Assembly: GCF_013449685.1 (NCBI RefSeq)
Contig: NZ_JACDSF010000066.1
Coordinates: 1 to 64,000 of the forward strand
DNA from: Pectobacterium brasiliense
GTDB lineage: Bacteria; Pseudomonadota; Gammaproteobacteria; Enterobacterales; Enterobacteriaceae
Direction of reading: 5' to 3'
DNA length: 64,000 nt
Shown: piece by piece, positions 1 through 8,325 of the stretch
How positions within the stretch are numbered: position 1 is the first letter of the stretch
Layout of the letters: each line of letters begins with the position of its first letter
Position numbers and translations under genes: made by a program
The notes under the pieces: generated by a model
What the model was told of the DNA's origin: nothing
What the model saw: the letters and a program-made list of their open reading frames with translations, nothing else
Databases searched by the model: none

Positions 1-153
1 AAATCGGGTCATCCCTGAAGTAATTTATTGGGTCAGGCTTAATATTTTCCCGTGGATTCCGCCATAACCCTAACCCACGGCCGTACTGCATAAATTTATC
101 GTGTTCCACTTAACCAACTCCATTTGGTTTCATCGTCACTGAATTGTGATAGC

Positions 154-179
154 ACAAGGCGGGATTGCTCCCGCCTTGT
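154..179. terminator. Perfect hairpin downstream of dcuR
   Basis: An 11-bp perfect stem (ACAAGGCGGGA / TCCCGCCTTGT) with a 4-nt TTGC loop lies about 60 nt beyond the dcuR stop codon. There is no clear T-tract on either strand, so it may be a processing or stability hairpin, or a weak terminator for the dcuSR transcript. The remaining bases 1-236 show no supported gene. Confidence 0.5.
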
Positions 180-236
180 CTCTGTTTACCTTATTCAGCG
201 CGATTTACTTACCGCTTTTTATTCACAGCCTTTTAT

Positions 237-962
237 TCACAATTCACAGTATTGGCGCAGCGAGTCCTGTTTTTCTGGCAGCAGGCGATACAGATAAACC
301 GGTCGGCCGGTAGAGCCGTACAGGATATTGGTGGTCAGGATGCCAGTATCAGACAGATAGATCAGATACTTACGGCAGGAGACGCGGGAGATACCAATCG
401 CATTCGCCAGCATTTCGGTAGAGAACTCAATACCCTGATTGCCTTCAATCCACTCGCAGACGGTACGTAACGTCAGGCTGGTCAGCCCTTTCGGTAATTT
501 CTTACGTTCGCTAACCGTGCTACCGCTGGTACGACGAATCAGGTTATCAATATCCGACTGCCCAACAAAATCGCGGTGTTTGAACAAGTTCGCCTCTTCA
601 CGATAGGCGGTCAACGCCTGTTCGAAACGCGAGAACTGGAAAGGCTTAATCAGATAGTCCACCACACCGTAATGCAGCGCTTTCTTGATGGTGTACACAT
701 CGCTGGCAGACGAGATGATGATGACGTCCGTCTTTTCGCTGAATTCACGGATAGTCGGCAGCAGATCCAGTCCATTATCCTGCTGCATGTAAATATCCAG
801 CAGTACCAAATCGATTTCCGAGTCAGGTTGCATCAGCAGGTTTCGCGCCTGTTGCAACGTGGGAACCGTCGCATAGCAGCTAAATCCAGAAACCTGGTTC
901 AGATAAGATTTGTTAAGCTCTGCAACCATGGCATCGTCATCAACAATCAGTACATTAATCAT
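237..962 (-). CDS. dcuR: Response regulator DcuR (C4-dicarboxylate sensing)
   Basis: Response regulator of the CitB/DcuR subfamily, 241 residues. It receives phosphate from DcuS and activates fumarate, succinate and related dicarboxylate genes. The N-terminus MINVLIVDDDAMVAELN has the acidic pocket, and the phospho-acceptor Asp lies in LVLLDIYMQ (about residue 56). The C-terminal third carries the winged helix-turn-helix, with ISRVSCRKYL. Sequence recalled for E. coli DcuR (239 aa) matches along the whole length. The ATG at 962 was chosen because it matches DcuR; upstream in-frame codons lie inside dcuS. The start overlaps the end of dcuS by 8 bp, so the two are translationally coupled. The neighbouring carboxylate transporter is a likely target. 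Confidence 0.9.
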   Translation of the reverse strand: MINVLIVDDDAMVAELNKSYLNQVSGFSCYATVPTLQQARNLLMQPDSEIDLVLLDIYMQQDNGLDLLPTIREFSEKTDVIIISSASDVYTIKKALHYGVVDYLIKPFQFSRFEQALTAYREEANLFKHRDFVGQSDIDNLIRRTSGSTVSERKKLPKGLTSLTLRTVCEWIEGNQGIEFSTEMLANAIGISRVSCRKYLIYLSDTGILTTNILYGSTGRPVYLYRLLPEKQDSLRQYCEL

Positions 963-2583
963 GGTCAAACAGCCTTGCTTGATAAGGAATAGTAACGAAA
1001 AACTGGGTGTACACCTCAGGTTCTGATTCAAACTCGATAGTGCCGCCAATCTTCTCCAGACTCTGCTTGGTCAGGTACAGGCCGATACCGCGCCCGCTGC
1101 CTTTGGTAGAGAATCCCTGTTCATAAATGCGCGCCTGACTCTCCGGTGAAATGCCGGGGCCGTCATCCCCCACGGTACAGTGAAGGCGCCCGCTCTGATG
1201 ATGAAAGCTCACGCTGATTTCACAGTTTTCCTGCCGATCAATCGCGTCCATCGCATTCTCAATCAGATTACCCAATACGGTAATCAATTCATTTGTGGCA
1301 TCGACATCATCAGTATCCGGCAGCAGACTCTCCTCGCTGATGGAGAGCGTAATGCCGAGATCGCGTGCGCGGTTGATTTTACCCAACAGAAACCCAGCAA
1401 TCACTGGCGATTTCACTTTACGAATAATCGAGCCAATTTCCGCCTGATAATTATTGGCGGTCTTCAGGATATAGTCTTCTAGCTGCGAGTAATACTTTAA
1501 GTGCAGCATCCCCAAGATAACGTGCAGCTTGTTCATAAACTCGTGCGACTGCGCACGCAGCGCATCCGCATAGTAGGACATCCCACTCAACCGTTGTAGC
1601 AGTTGGCTGATCTCCGTTTTATCACGGAATGTCGCAATCGCGCCGATAATGTCGCCCTTCACAAAAACCGGAACGGTGTTAGTCAGCAGCAGGTGGCCGT
1701 TAAAGTTAATCTCTTCATCACGCCGCGGCGTACCGCTCTCCAGCACTTGTTTCAGGTGCAAATGCTCAAGCCACTGGTCGCTGACGCGTTCGGCTGGCTT
1801 CGGAGCCGGCGTTTCACTGCCCTGCGGCTTATTCTGCCGGAAAAGCCGTCGCGCCTCATCATTGATGACCGTAATCCGGCCATGCTGATCGACCGCGATA
1901 ACGCCTTCTTTGATATGTTTGAGCATCGCGTTACGCTGTTCAAACAGGTTTGAGATCTCAAACGGCTCGAATCCCAGCATAATGCGCTTGAGCACCTTCA
2001 CCAGAATCAGCGTGCCCAGCCAGCCGACCAGCGCCCCCGCCAATAGCGTCCAGGGAATCATCCAGCGGTTATCGCTGATCACCTTCTGCACGCTGGTTAA
2101 GGCAATTCCCAGCGCGACGACGCCAACCTGCTTATGGTTGCTGTCGAAAACCGGTGTAAAGACCCGCAGCGCGGGATCGAGCGTCCCCCGGTTGATGGCG
2201 GTATTTTCCATACCCAACAGCGCTGGGTAGATATCCCGACCGGCAAAATGTTCACCAATTCTTTCCGGTTCAGGGTGGCTATGGCGCACCGTATCCATGT
2301 CCGTGACGGTGACGAAGAGCAGTTGATTACGCAGTCGGATCGTCTCCGCCGCGATCTGCACTTCCTCAGGCCGACCAATCCCTTTAAGTTCATCAATCAC
2401 CACGGGAGAGGCGGCAAAAGTGCGGGCAATGGCAAAGGCTTTTTCTCGCAGATGATCTTCTGAAAGCTGATTAATGCGAAAAAACAGCAAGGAATAGACC
2501 ACCAGCAACACCGCACCAAGCACAACCGACACCATCAGAAACACCGATGTTCCCAGCTTTAGCGGTGCCTTTTTCTTGCCCAT
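955..2583 (-). CDS. dcuS: Sensor histidine kinase DcuS
   Basis: Membrane sensor kinase for C4-dicarboxylates (CitA/DcuS family), 542 residues against 543 in E. coli. A transmembrane helix near residues 12-35 is followed by a periplasmic PAS sensor, a second helix near 180-205, a cytoplasmic PAS domain and the kinase. The phospho-accepting His is in QSHEFMNKLHVILGMLH. The ATPase boxes are NLIENAMDAI, DDGPGI and GRGIGLYL. The start is placed at ATG 2583 (MGKKKAPLKL) because GGAGAG lies 5 nt upstream; an in-frame start at 2610 would add nine residues without that ribosome site. The gene overlaps dcuR. Membership is near certain; the exact ligand is inferred from family. Confidence 0.9.
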   Translation of the reverse strand: MGKKKAPLKLGTSVFLMVSVVLGAVLLVVYSLLFFRINQLSEDHLREKAFAIARTFAASPVVIDELKGIGRPEEVQIAAETIRLRNQLLFVTVTDMDTVRHSHPEPERIGEHFAGRDIYPALLGMENTAINRGTLDPALRVFTPVFDSNHKQVGVVALGIALTSVQKVISDNRWMIPWTLLAGALVGWLGTLILVKVLKRIMLGFEPFEISNLFEQRNAMLKHIKEGVIAVDQHGRITVINDEARRLFRQNKPQGSETPAPKPAERVSDQWLEHLHLKQVLESGTPRRDEEINFNGHLLLTNTVPVFVKGDIIGAIATFRDKTEISQLLQRLSGMSYYADALRAQSHEFMNKLHVILGMLHLKYYSQLEDYILKTANNYQAEIGSIIRKVKSPVIAGFLLGKINRARDLGITLSISEESLLPDTDDVDATNELITVLGNLIENAMDAIDRQENCEISVSFHHQSGRLHCTVGDDGPGISPESQARIYEQGFSTKGSGRGIGLYLTKQSLEKIGGTIEFESEPEVYTQFFVTIPYQARLFDHD

Positions 2584-2653
2584 GTCACTCTCCGAAACCA
2601 CCATCATCACACCGTTATCTTATACTGTTTCGTCGCGTTTCGCGTGCCGTGAT

Positions 2654-2686
2654 GCCTACGCCCCGTCACAAGGACAGGGCGTAGGC
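2654..2686. terminator. Long hairpin between the transporter gene and dcuS
   Basis: A 10-bp perfect stem (GCCTACGCCC / GGGCGTAGGC) encloses a 13-nt loop in the gap between the DASS transporter and dcuS, both on the minus strand. No T-tract follows, so it could reduce read-through into dcuSR or protect the 3' end of the transporter mRNA. Confidence 0.5.
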
Positions 2687-2773
2687 GTGAAGAAAGGAAA
2701 TCAGGCTTAACGTTGCGGTACATTTTTTGTGTCAGGAATGTTTCGCATCGAAAGCCTGTGGGTATCTGCGTTT

Positions 2774-4186
2774 TTACCAGAAACCGAGCAGTTTCCACCA
2801 CATTCCGCCAACACCCAACCAGATAGGGATGATGACCAGACTGACCAGGAAACCGATCTTCCACCAGGTTCCTAGCGGCACGTAGCCAGTGCCGAACAAA
2901 ATTGGTGCTGGGCCACTGGAGTAGTGGGTTGTGGACATAAACAGGTTACTGAAGATACCGAATACCAGTACGGTCAGCATCGGCGGCGCACCGGCTGCCA
3001 GCGCGATAGAGACAAAAATCGCATACATGGCGCTGATGTGGGCAATCGCACTCGCCATCAGGTAGTGGCTGTAGTAGTACACCAGCAGCAGCAGACCCAG
3101 CATCGGCAGCCAGTGCATCCCACTCACGGCATTACCGGCCAATCCGCCCAGCCAGGCAATCAGCCCCATCTTGTTGAGCTGACCCGCCAGCGTCATCAGT
3201 ACGGCAAACCACACCACGGTGTGCCAGGCTTCTTTCTCACTGACCACATCGTCCCAGGTCAGCGCACGGCTGAGCAACAGCACGCTCAGGCCCGCCAGCG
3301 CGGTCAGGGTTGCATCGATATTCAGCGTGGAACCCAGTACCCAGAAGATCACCAGACCCAGGAACACGCCCAGCACCACCCACTCGTCGCGGGTCATTTT
3401 GCCCATTTCACGCAGTCTTTCGACGGCGATCGCACGCATTTCTGAGGTTTTCTTCAGTTCAGGCGGATAGAAACGGTAGATCAGGTAAGGAATCAGCGCC
3501 AAAGACAGGAAGCCCGGCAGCAGTGTCGCCAACGCCCAATCCGTCCAACTGATGTGAATACCAAACTGAGAAGCCAGCTTCGCCACCATCGGGTTACCCG
3601 CCATGGAGGTCATGAACATCGCGGAAGTCACGGCGTTACACTGGAAAATGGACTGCACCAGAAACGCACCAATGCGACGCTGCGTGCCTTTTTCCGGCGT
3701 GGAGTCATAGGCTTCGGCAATGGACCGGAACAGCGGAGTGATGATCCCGCCGCAGCGTGCAGACGTGGAAGGCATGGCCGGAGCGAACATCAGGTCGGTG
3801 AACACCAGACCATACGCCAGACCGAGTGAGCTATTCCCCAGCTTGCTGATGAACAGCAGACCAATGCGTCGGCCAAAGCCGGTTTTGATAAAGCCGCGAG
3901 AAATAAAGAAGGCGCAGGCGATCATCCAAATAGTGGGATCGCTAAAGCCCGTCAGCACATCTTTAATGGGTAATAACCCTAATATGGCGACCGAGGTCAG
4001 GCTGAACATCGCCATCGCGCCAAGCGGGTAAGGAGAGAGAATCAGACCGACAACGGTGGCAATGAAAATCGCCATCAGATGCCAGGCATCGGGTTTTACC
4101 CCATCAGGAACCGGCAATAACCATAAGCCACCGGCAATACAAAGGATAACTAGAAGCTTTATCAACCTGCTGTTATTCGCAGACAT
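2774..4186 (-). CDS. DASS-family di/tricarboxylate transporter (CitT/TtdT type)
   Basis: Inner-membrane carrier of the divalent anion:sodium symporter (SLC13/CitT) family, about 470 residues with many hydrophobic helices. Family marks include the N-terminal PDGVKPDAWHLMAIFIATVV, GFSDPTIWMIACAFFISRG and the C-terminal YSSGPAPILFGTGYV. CitT and TtdT exchange citrate or tartrate for succinate; the substrate here is not fixed by sequence. The start is set at ATG 4186 (MSANNSRLIK), preceded by AAGAGTGG; 21 further codons are open upstream but would put a polar tail before the first helix. It lies directly upstream of dcuSR, which suggests dicarboxylate-responsive control. Confidence 0.85.
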   Translation of the reverse strand: MSANNSRLIKLLVILCIAGGLWLLPVPDGVKPDAWHLMAIFIATVVGLILSPYPLGAMAMFSLTSVAILGLLPIKDVLTGFSDPTIWMIACAFFISRGFIKTGFGRRIGLLFISKLGNSSLGLAYGLVFTDLMFAPAMPSTSARCGGIITPLFRSIAEAYDSTPEKGTQRRIGAFLVQSIFQCNAVTSAMFMTSMAGNPMVAKLASQFGIHISWTDWALATLLPGFLSLALIPYLIYRFYPPELKKTSEMRAIAVERLREMGKMTRDEWVVLGVFLGLVIFWVLGSTLNIDATLTALAGLSVLLLSRALTWDDVVSEKEAWHTVVWFAVLMTLAGQLNKMGLIAWLGGLAGNAVSGMHWLPMLGLLLLVYYYSHYLMASAIAHISAMYAIFVSIALAAGAPPMLTVLVFGIFSNLFMSTTHYSSGPAPILFGTGYVPLGTWWKIGFLVSLVIIPIWLGVGGMWWKLLGFW

Positions 4187-4757
4187 AAGAACACCACTCT
4201 TCATTAAAACGGATTCTGTATTCCCCGTCATACTTCGAGTCACACTCAAATTATTCAGGAGATATTCACGACGGATGTCCCGTGCGGAGGAGTGGGTATT
4301 TCGTTATTCTTCCTTCGTCACCCTGCTGAAAACAACGCAACAGGAATCATCTGCGGAAAAAAAAGACGAGAAAACAAGGGTTCAGGGTGCTTCTCTCGTC
4401 TTATCAAATCAAGTGATTAATGAAGAGATAGTATTATAATGCGCCTACAAAATAGCGTAACTTTAGTTACTAAAGCGGTTCATTAATTTATTTAAGAAAC
4501 CATCGTGGTTTTAATTTCCTGATAAAAACCTTTAAAATTCAATAATAATTGACATTTAAAGAACATAAAATTAACGAAGTTAACGACAACGCAATGATAA
4601 AAAAACCTTATATCTAACAGTGGTAATATAATTCTTTTCCAGACAGTCAGTTATCCATTCCTTATTTATTCACTCAGGTATTCTTCTATTAAAAAATAAA
4701 AAAATAAATCCCCATTATTCGGCGAGAAAATATTATTTTTTATCCAACTGATAACAT
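4187..4757. other. Intergenic region, AT-rich, between DASS gene and yidE
   Basis: About 570 nt with no supported gene. Apart from the minus-strand terminator at 4357-4402, it holds the promoter region of the transporter (4187-4350). The stretch 4430-4740 is markedly AT-rich. A TTGACA at 4549 lacks a well-spaced -10 box, so no promoter is called. Confidence 0.5.
4357..4402 (-). terminator. Rho-independent terminator (minus strand)
   Basis: Read on the minus strand, AAGACGAGA (4402-4394) pairs with TCTCGTCTT (4371-4363) around a 22-nt loop and runs into a tract of eight T residues. It sits some 360 nt downstream of yidE and 170 nt upstream of the DASS transporter start. It could end the yidE transcript or act in the transporter leader. 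Confidence 0.65.
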
Positions 4758-6416
4758 TTAGAGGGTAAGAAAAAGTACGGCTAACAGCTGCGGCGACATA
4801 ATGCGCAGAAACATCGCCAACGGGTAAACCGTCGCATAAGACAGCGCCGCCGCACCGCTGGTCGAGTGTAGACCATTGGCAAACGCCAGCGCAGGTGGAT
4901 CGGTCATGGAGCCCGCCAGCATGCCGCACAGCGTCAGGTAGTTCATCTTACCCAACGTTCGCGCCAATATGCCGACAAGCAGCAGCGGCACAATGGTAAT
5001 CAGCGCGCCATAGCCAATCCACCACACTCCGTCGCCGTTCAATAACGTCTCGACGAAGTCGCCGCCAGATTTTAGCCCCACTACCGATAAGAACAGCACA
5101 ATGCCGAGTTCACGCAGCGCTAGGTTCGCGCTGGGCGGCATAAACCAGTGAAGTTTACCGATACTGCCGATGCGCCCCAGCACTAGCGCTACCACCAGCG
5201 GCCCCCCCGCCAGCCCAAGCCGCAGCGCGACGGGAAAGCCGGGAATCATCAGCGGTACCGAGCCCAGCAATACGCCCAGCCCAATTCCGATAAAGACGGG
5301 CAGCATCTGTACCTGCTGGAGTTTTTGCTGCGCGTTTCCCACGATATCCGCGACGGCATCGATCGCCGCTTTTCGCCCGACCAGATTCAGAATGTCGCCA
5401 AATTGCAGGCTAGCCTGATTGCTGGCAACCAGCTCGACGCCCGCACGGTTCAGGCGCGAAATCACGACATCGTAGTTTTGCTTCAGATTGAGCTCGCGAA
5501 TCTTGCGTCCCAACACCTTCTCATTCGTCACCACCACGCGCTCAACGTGCAGATCCGTGCCACGCGTTGAGAGCGATGCCTCCACTTCATTGCCGATAAC
5601 CAGACGCGCCTGCTCCAGATCGTTTTTCGCCCCAACCAGATGCAGATAATCGCCCAGTTGGATAAGCGTCTGCGGCGACGGCACCATCAGTTCATCACCG
5701 CGTTTCAGGCGGGAGCAGACGATGGTGTCGCGGTTCAGAATCGGCACAGCCTGAATCGCCAACCCTTGCAGATTGCTATTCGTCACCGACACATTCATGG
5801 TGTGCAGTTGCTCATGATGCAGACCGTTGCTGACTTCAAACTGCTTTGCCTCGTTCTCCACCGCGACACGGAACAGAACGCGCATCAGCCACATCACCAG
5901 CAAAATGCCGCAGATCCCCAGCGGATAGGCCATTGCGTAGCCCGTCCCCATCTGGTTCACCAATGCGGAACTCGACCCGAGATCGGTCAGAATCTGCTGA
6001 CCCGCACCCAGCGACGGCGTGTTGGTCACCGCACCGGAGAAAATACCGAGGATAATGGGCAAAGGAATATTAAGCAGTTTGTGCAGCAGGACGGTCACCA
6101 CGCAGCCGAGGAACACCGTCAGCAGCGCAAACGCATTGAGGCGCAGGCCAGATACCCGCAGAGAGGAAAAGAAACCCGGCCCGACCTGAATGCCAATGGT
6201 ATAGACAAACAAGATCAGCCCGAACTCCTGAATGACGTGCAACATGTCATCATTCAGTTGAATCTGGTACTGATGGGCAACATGCCCGACGATGATCCCA
6301 CCGAACAGGACCCCGCCAATCCCTAAACCGACGCCATAAATCCGCCAGTTGCCGATCCATAACCCCAGAACCGCAACCAGCGCCAGCATACTCACGGTAA
6401 GTGCGATATCACTCAT
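4758..6416 (-). CDS. yidE: Putative transporter YidE (AspT/YidE family)
   Basis: Inner-membrane protein of 552 residues, near full-length match to recalled E. coli YidE (553 aa). It begins [20 protein letters not shown]. An N-terminal helix bundle (about 1-190) includes [20 protein letters not shown]. Two TrkA_C/RCK-like soluble domains follow (about 200-370; [17 protein letters not shown] and [20 protein letters not shown]). A second helix bundle (about 375-552) holds [14 protein letters not shown] and [14 protein letters not shown]. The substrate is unknown; AspT relatives exchange aspartate for alanine. It lies downstream of ibpAB as in E. coli, with a terminator between. Confidence 0.92.
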   Translation of the reverse strand: MSDIALTVSMLALVAVLGLWIGNWRIYGVGLGIGGVLFGGIIVGHVAHQYQIQLNDDMLHVIQEFGLILFVYTIGIQVGPGFFSSLRVSGLRLNAFALLTVFLGCVVTVLLHKLLNIPLPIILGIFSGAVTNTPSLGAGQQILTDLGSSSALVNQMGTGYAMAYPLGICGILLVMWLMRVLFRVAVENEAKQFEVSNGLHHEQLHTMNVSVTNSNLQGLAIQAVPILNRDTIVCSRLKRGDELMVPSPQTLIQLGDYLHLVGAKNDLEQARLVIGNEVEASLSTRGTDLHVERVVVTNEKVLGRKIRELNLKQNYDVVISRLNRAGVELVASNQASLQFGDILNLVGRKAAIDAVADIVGNAQQKLQQVQMLPVFIGIGLGVLLGSVPLMIPGFPVALRLGLAGGPLVVALVLGRIGSIGKLHWFMPPSANLALRELGIVLFLSVVGLKSGGDFVETLLNGDGVWWIGYGALITIVPLLLVGILARTLGKMNYLTLCGMLAGSMTDPPALAFANGLHSTSGAAALSYATVYPLAMFLRIMSPQLLAVLFLTL

Positions 6417-6526
6417 ACCCGTATCCTTTGCGGACGTTTTTATTGGGAAATGCCACTGACGCTATACTCTATAATGAGTATATTTTGATTCTGGCAGAGT
6501 GCTGGAAAAGGAAACGTGGCGGGCAA

Positions 6527-6559
6527 CACAAAACCGCGCCCGTAATAATACGAGCGCGG
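6527..6559 (-). terminator. Terminator after ibpB
   Basis: On the minus strand CCGCGCTCGT pairs with ACGGGCGCGG (one U-G pair) around the loop ATTATT, followed by TTTTGTGTT. It lies about 32 nt beyond the ibpB stop and should end the ibpAB transcript before yidE. Confidence 0.8.
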
Positions 6560-6591
6560 GAAATCATCAAACAAATAATGCGGATATCGCG

Positions 6592-7044
6592 TTATGAGGC
6601 ATCTTCAGCAGGCTGCTGGTTCAATGCCGGACGGTCACTATTGATGGCGATACGCTGAGGCTGCAAGGCTTCCGGCACGTCACGTACCAGATCGATATGC
6701 AGCAGGCCATTTTCAAAATGAGCATCGGACACATGCAGATGCTCGGCCAGCGTGAAGCTTAGCGTGAAAGGCTTAAACACCAGCCCCTGATGCAGATATT
6801 CCACGGCTTTCTGGGACGGTGCCGGGCTGCCTTTCACGGTCAGGCGCGGGCCTTCTACTTCGATATCCAGATCGCTCTGCCGGAACCCTGCCAGCGCGAG
6901 CGTGATGCGATAGTGGTTGTCGTCTTTCTTCTCGATATTATACGGAGGAAAATCAATCGGTTCCTGACCGCCCTGCATTGAGCTGGCTAATTTGTCAAAA
7001 CCGATCCACTGACGCAGTAAAGGTGATAAATCGTAGTTACGCAT
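6592..7044 (-). CDS. ibpB: Small heat-shock protein IbpB
   Basis: Hsp20-family holdase of about 150 residues that binds unfolding proteins with IbpA and passes them to ClpB and DnaK. The N-terminus [20 protein letters not shown] is the IbpA/B signature. The alpha-crystallin domain spans about 35-125, with [17 protein letters not shown]. The hallmark C-terminal IxI-like motif is in PQRIAINS. The start is ATG 7044, with AAGGAG 7 nt upstream; a longer in-frame start at 7092 would run through the thermometer hairpin. It is second in the ibpAB operon. The C-terminal tail ([12 protein letters not shown]) is somewhat longer than in E. coli. Confidence 0.93.
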   Translation of the reverse strand: MRNYDLSPLLRQWIGFDKLASSMQGGQEPIDFPPYNIEKKDDNHYRITLALAGFRQSDLDIEVEGPRLTVKGSPAPSQKAVEYLHQGLVFKPFTLSFTLAEHLHVSDAHFENGLLHIDLVRDVPEALQPQRIAINSDRPALNQQPAEDAS

Positions 7045-7051
7045 AATATGA

Positions 7052-7069
7052 CTCCTTCTAAGAAGCGAG
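7052..7069 (-). promoter_or_regulatory. ROSE-like RNA thermometer hairpin masking the ibpB ribosome site
   Basis: In the mRNA CUC-G-CUUC pairs with GAAG-GAG around a UUA loop, so the AAGGAG Shine-Dalgarno sequence of ibpB is closed with one bulged G opposite it. A bulged G facing the ribosome site is characteristic of ROSE thermometers, which melt at heat-shock temperature. Seen directly in sequence; the function follows from the known thermometer control of enterobacterial ibpAB. Confidence 0.75.
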
Positions 7070-7215
7070 ATTAATGGTGCCCATACGGGCATACCCTATG
7101 CCAGCCACAGTTCTATTCTATAGCTGGCGTCGTCCCCATTCGGCAGACGAAGCGTTCATTCACCGCACTGCCGTTTCAGGCAATGCGCGATTCGTGCAAA
7201 TAACGTGATGTTGGT

Positions 7216-7629
7216 TTACTTGATTTCAATCCGACGCGGCTTCATCGCTTCCGGCACGATACGTTCGAGATCGACGTACAGCAGCCCGTTTTCCAGATTG
7301 GCGCCTTTTACCTGAATATGTTCGGCCAGCTGGAATTTACGCTCGAAGTTGCGCTCGGCAATCCCCTGATACAGGTAGTTACGAGCAACCTGTTCACCGG
7401 CGTGGGCACCTTTTACAATCAATACGTTGTCGTGCGCGGTGATGTCCAGTTCCTGCTCCGCGAAGCCCGCTACGGCAATCGCAATGCGGTATTGGTTCTC
7501 GTCAACCAGTTCGACGTTGTAGGGAGGGTAGCCGCCGTTACTCTGGGTCTGCCCGGTTTCTAAGAGATTAAACAGGCGATCAAAACCAATAGCGGAACGG
7601 TACAGTGGGGAAAAATCGGGGTTACGCAT
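7216..7629 (-). CDS. ibpA: Small heat-shock protein IbpA
   Basis: Hsp20-family holdase, 137 residues, the same length as E. coli IbpA. It starts [20 protein letters not shown]. The alpha-crystallin domain spans about 35-125, with [20 protein letters not shown] and [14 protein letters not shown]. The C-terminal IxI motif is in RRIEIK. IbpA binds aggregating proteins and also helps control its own mRNA in E. coli. It is the first gene of ibpAB, with 171 nt to ibpB. A sigma-32-like promoter and a ROSE element lie upstream. Confidence 0.95.
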   Translation of the reverse strand: MRNPDFSPLYRSAIGFDRLFNLLETGQTQSNGGYPPYNVELVDENQYRIAIAVAGFAEQELDITAHDNVLIVKGAHAGEQVARNYLYQGIAERNFERKFQLAEHIQVKGANLENGLLYVDLERIVPEAMKPRRIEIK

Positions 7630-7636
7630 AAAACAG

Positions 7637-7657
7637 CCTCCTAAACATGCAGCGAGG
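7637..7657 (-). promoter_or_regulatory. ROSE RNA thermometer hairpin of ibpA
   Basis: The leader stem CCUC-G-CU pairs with AGGAGG, the ibpA Shine-Dalgarno sequence, leaving a bulged G and the loop GCAUGUUU. This is the final hairpin of a ROSE element; the rest of the leader extends to about 7740. The ribosome site is sealed at low temperature and opens on heating. Confidence 0.8.
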
Positions 7658-7743
7658 ATTTATTTTTTACCTTCCCTAGGGGACAGGCTTACAGCTGGGA
7701 CGGATACCCTGACGGCGTATCGTTTTCCTCCAGCTTATTATCA

Positions 7744-7771
7744 ATATGGTGACCCCCCTCAGACTTTCAAG
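7744..7771 (-). promoter_or_regulatory. Sigma-32 heat-shock promoter of ibpAB
   Basis: On the minus strand CTTGAAA (7771-7765) is followed after 13 nt by CACCATAT (7751-7744), close to the RpoH consensus CTTGAAA-N(11-16)-CCCCATNT. It lies about 115 nt upstream of the ibpA start, leaving room for the ROSE leader. Confidence 0.8.
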
Positions 7772-7897
7772 AGGCAAAAAGGAAAAATCGCTGGGTTTCA
7801 TGCAATATTCACTTACGCTGTAAGCGTTATCACATACACTCAAGATAGGCAGGCTCTGGAACCCACTCTGGCAGCAGGTTCTTAATGGACAGATAAT

Positions 7898-8290
7898 ATG
7901 ACCTTACTGAAAAGTGCGTTGTTCTCTTTCATCATCACCGGCAGCGGCGCGGTGGCAACCAGCGGTTGCTCCAGCGTGATGACGCATACCGGAGGCGATC
8001 AGGGATACTATTCCGGCACGCGCGCCGGTGTGGATATGCTGCGCGACGACGACACCAGTTGGGCGATGATGCCGCTGGTCGCTATCGACTTGCCGTTCTC
8101 GGCAGTAGCCGACACCCTGTTGCTGCCCTACGACTACTATCGTGCAGGCAGCGATAAGAACAAACTGTCGACGCGCGAACGCATTTCACACAGCGAAGAA
8201 CAAAACCAAACCGCCAGCTCACAGCTTGCCACTATGCCTAATAACAACACTATGCCTAATAACAACACCATGCCTAATAATCAGCTTTGA
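7898..8290 (+). CDS. yidQ: YidQ-like lipoprotein (DUF1375 / YceK family)
   Basis: Small envelope protein of 130 residues, divergent from ibpA as in E. coli. A short hydrophobic N-terminus leads to TSGCSS, a somewhat atypical lipobox with Thr at -3. The family core THTGGDQGYYSGTRAGVD...LVAIDLPFSAVADTLLLPYDYYR is intact (residues about 31-85). The function of the family is unknown. The C-terminus carries three tandem TMPNNN hexapeptides (see repeat) absent from the E. coli protein as recalled, so the tail is a local expansion. Confidence 0.85.
   Translation: MTLLKSALFSFIITGSGAVATSGCSSVMTHTGGDQGYYSGTRAGVDMLRDDDTSWAMMPLVAIDLPFSAVADTLLLPYDYYRAGSDKNKLSTRERISHSEEQNQTASSQLATMPNNNTMPNNNTMPNNQL
8231..8284 (+). 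repeat. 18-bp tandem repeat, three copies, in the yidQ 3' end
   Basis: The unit ACTATGCCTAATAACAAC occurs at 8231-8248 and 8249-8266; a third copy at 8267-8284 diverges at its end. It encodes TMPNNN repeats and keeps the frame, so copy number could vary by slippage without frameshift. Confidence 0.9.
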
Positions 8291-8325
8291 TAGCCCTTCA
8301 TTCACCTTGAATCAGCGCATGCAGG

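Noticed and set aside
4549-4577. Possible sigma-70 promoter starting with TTGACA
   Set aside because: No -10 box at a suitable spacing (TAACGA at 17 nt; TAAAAT at 11 nt).
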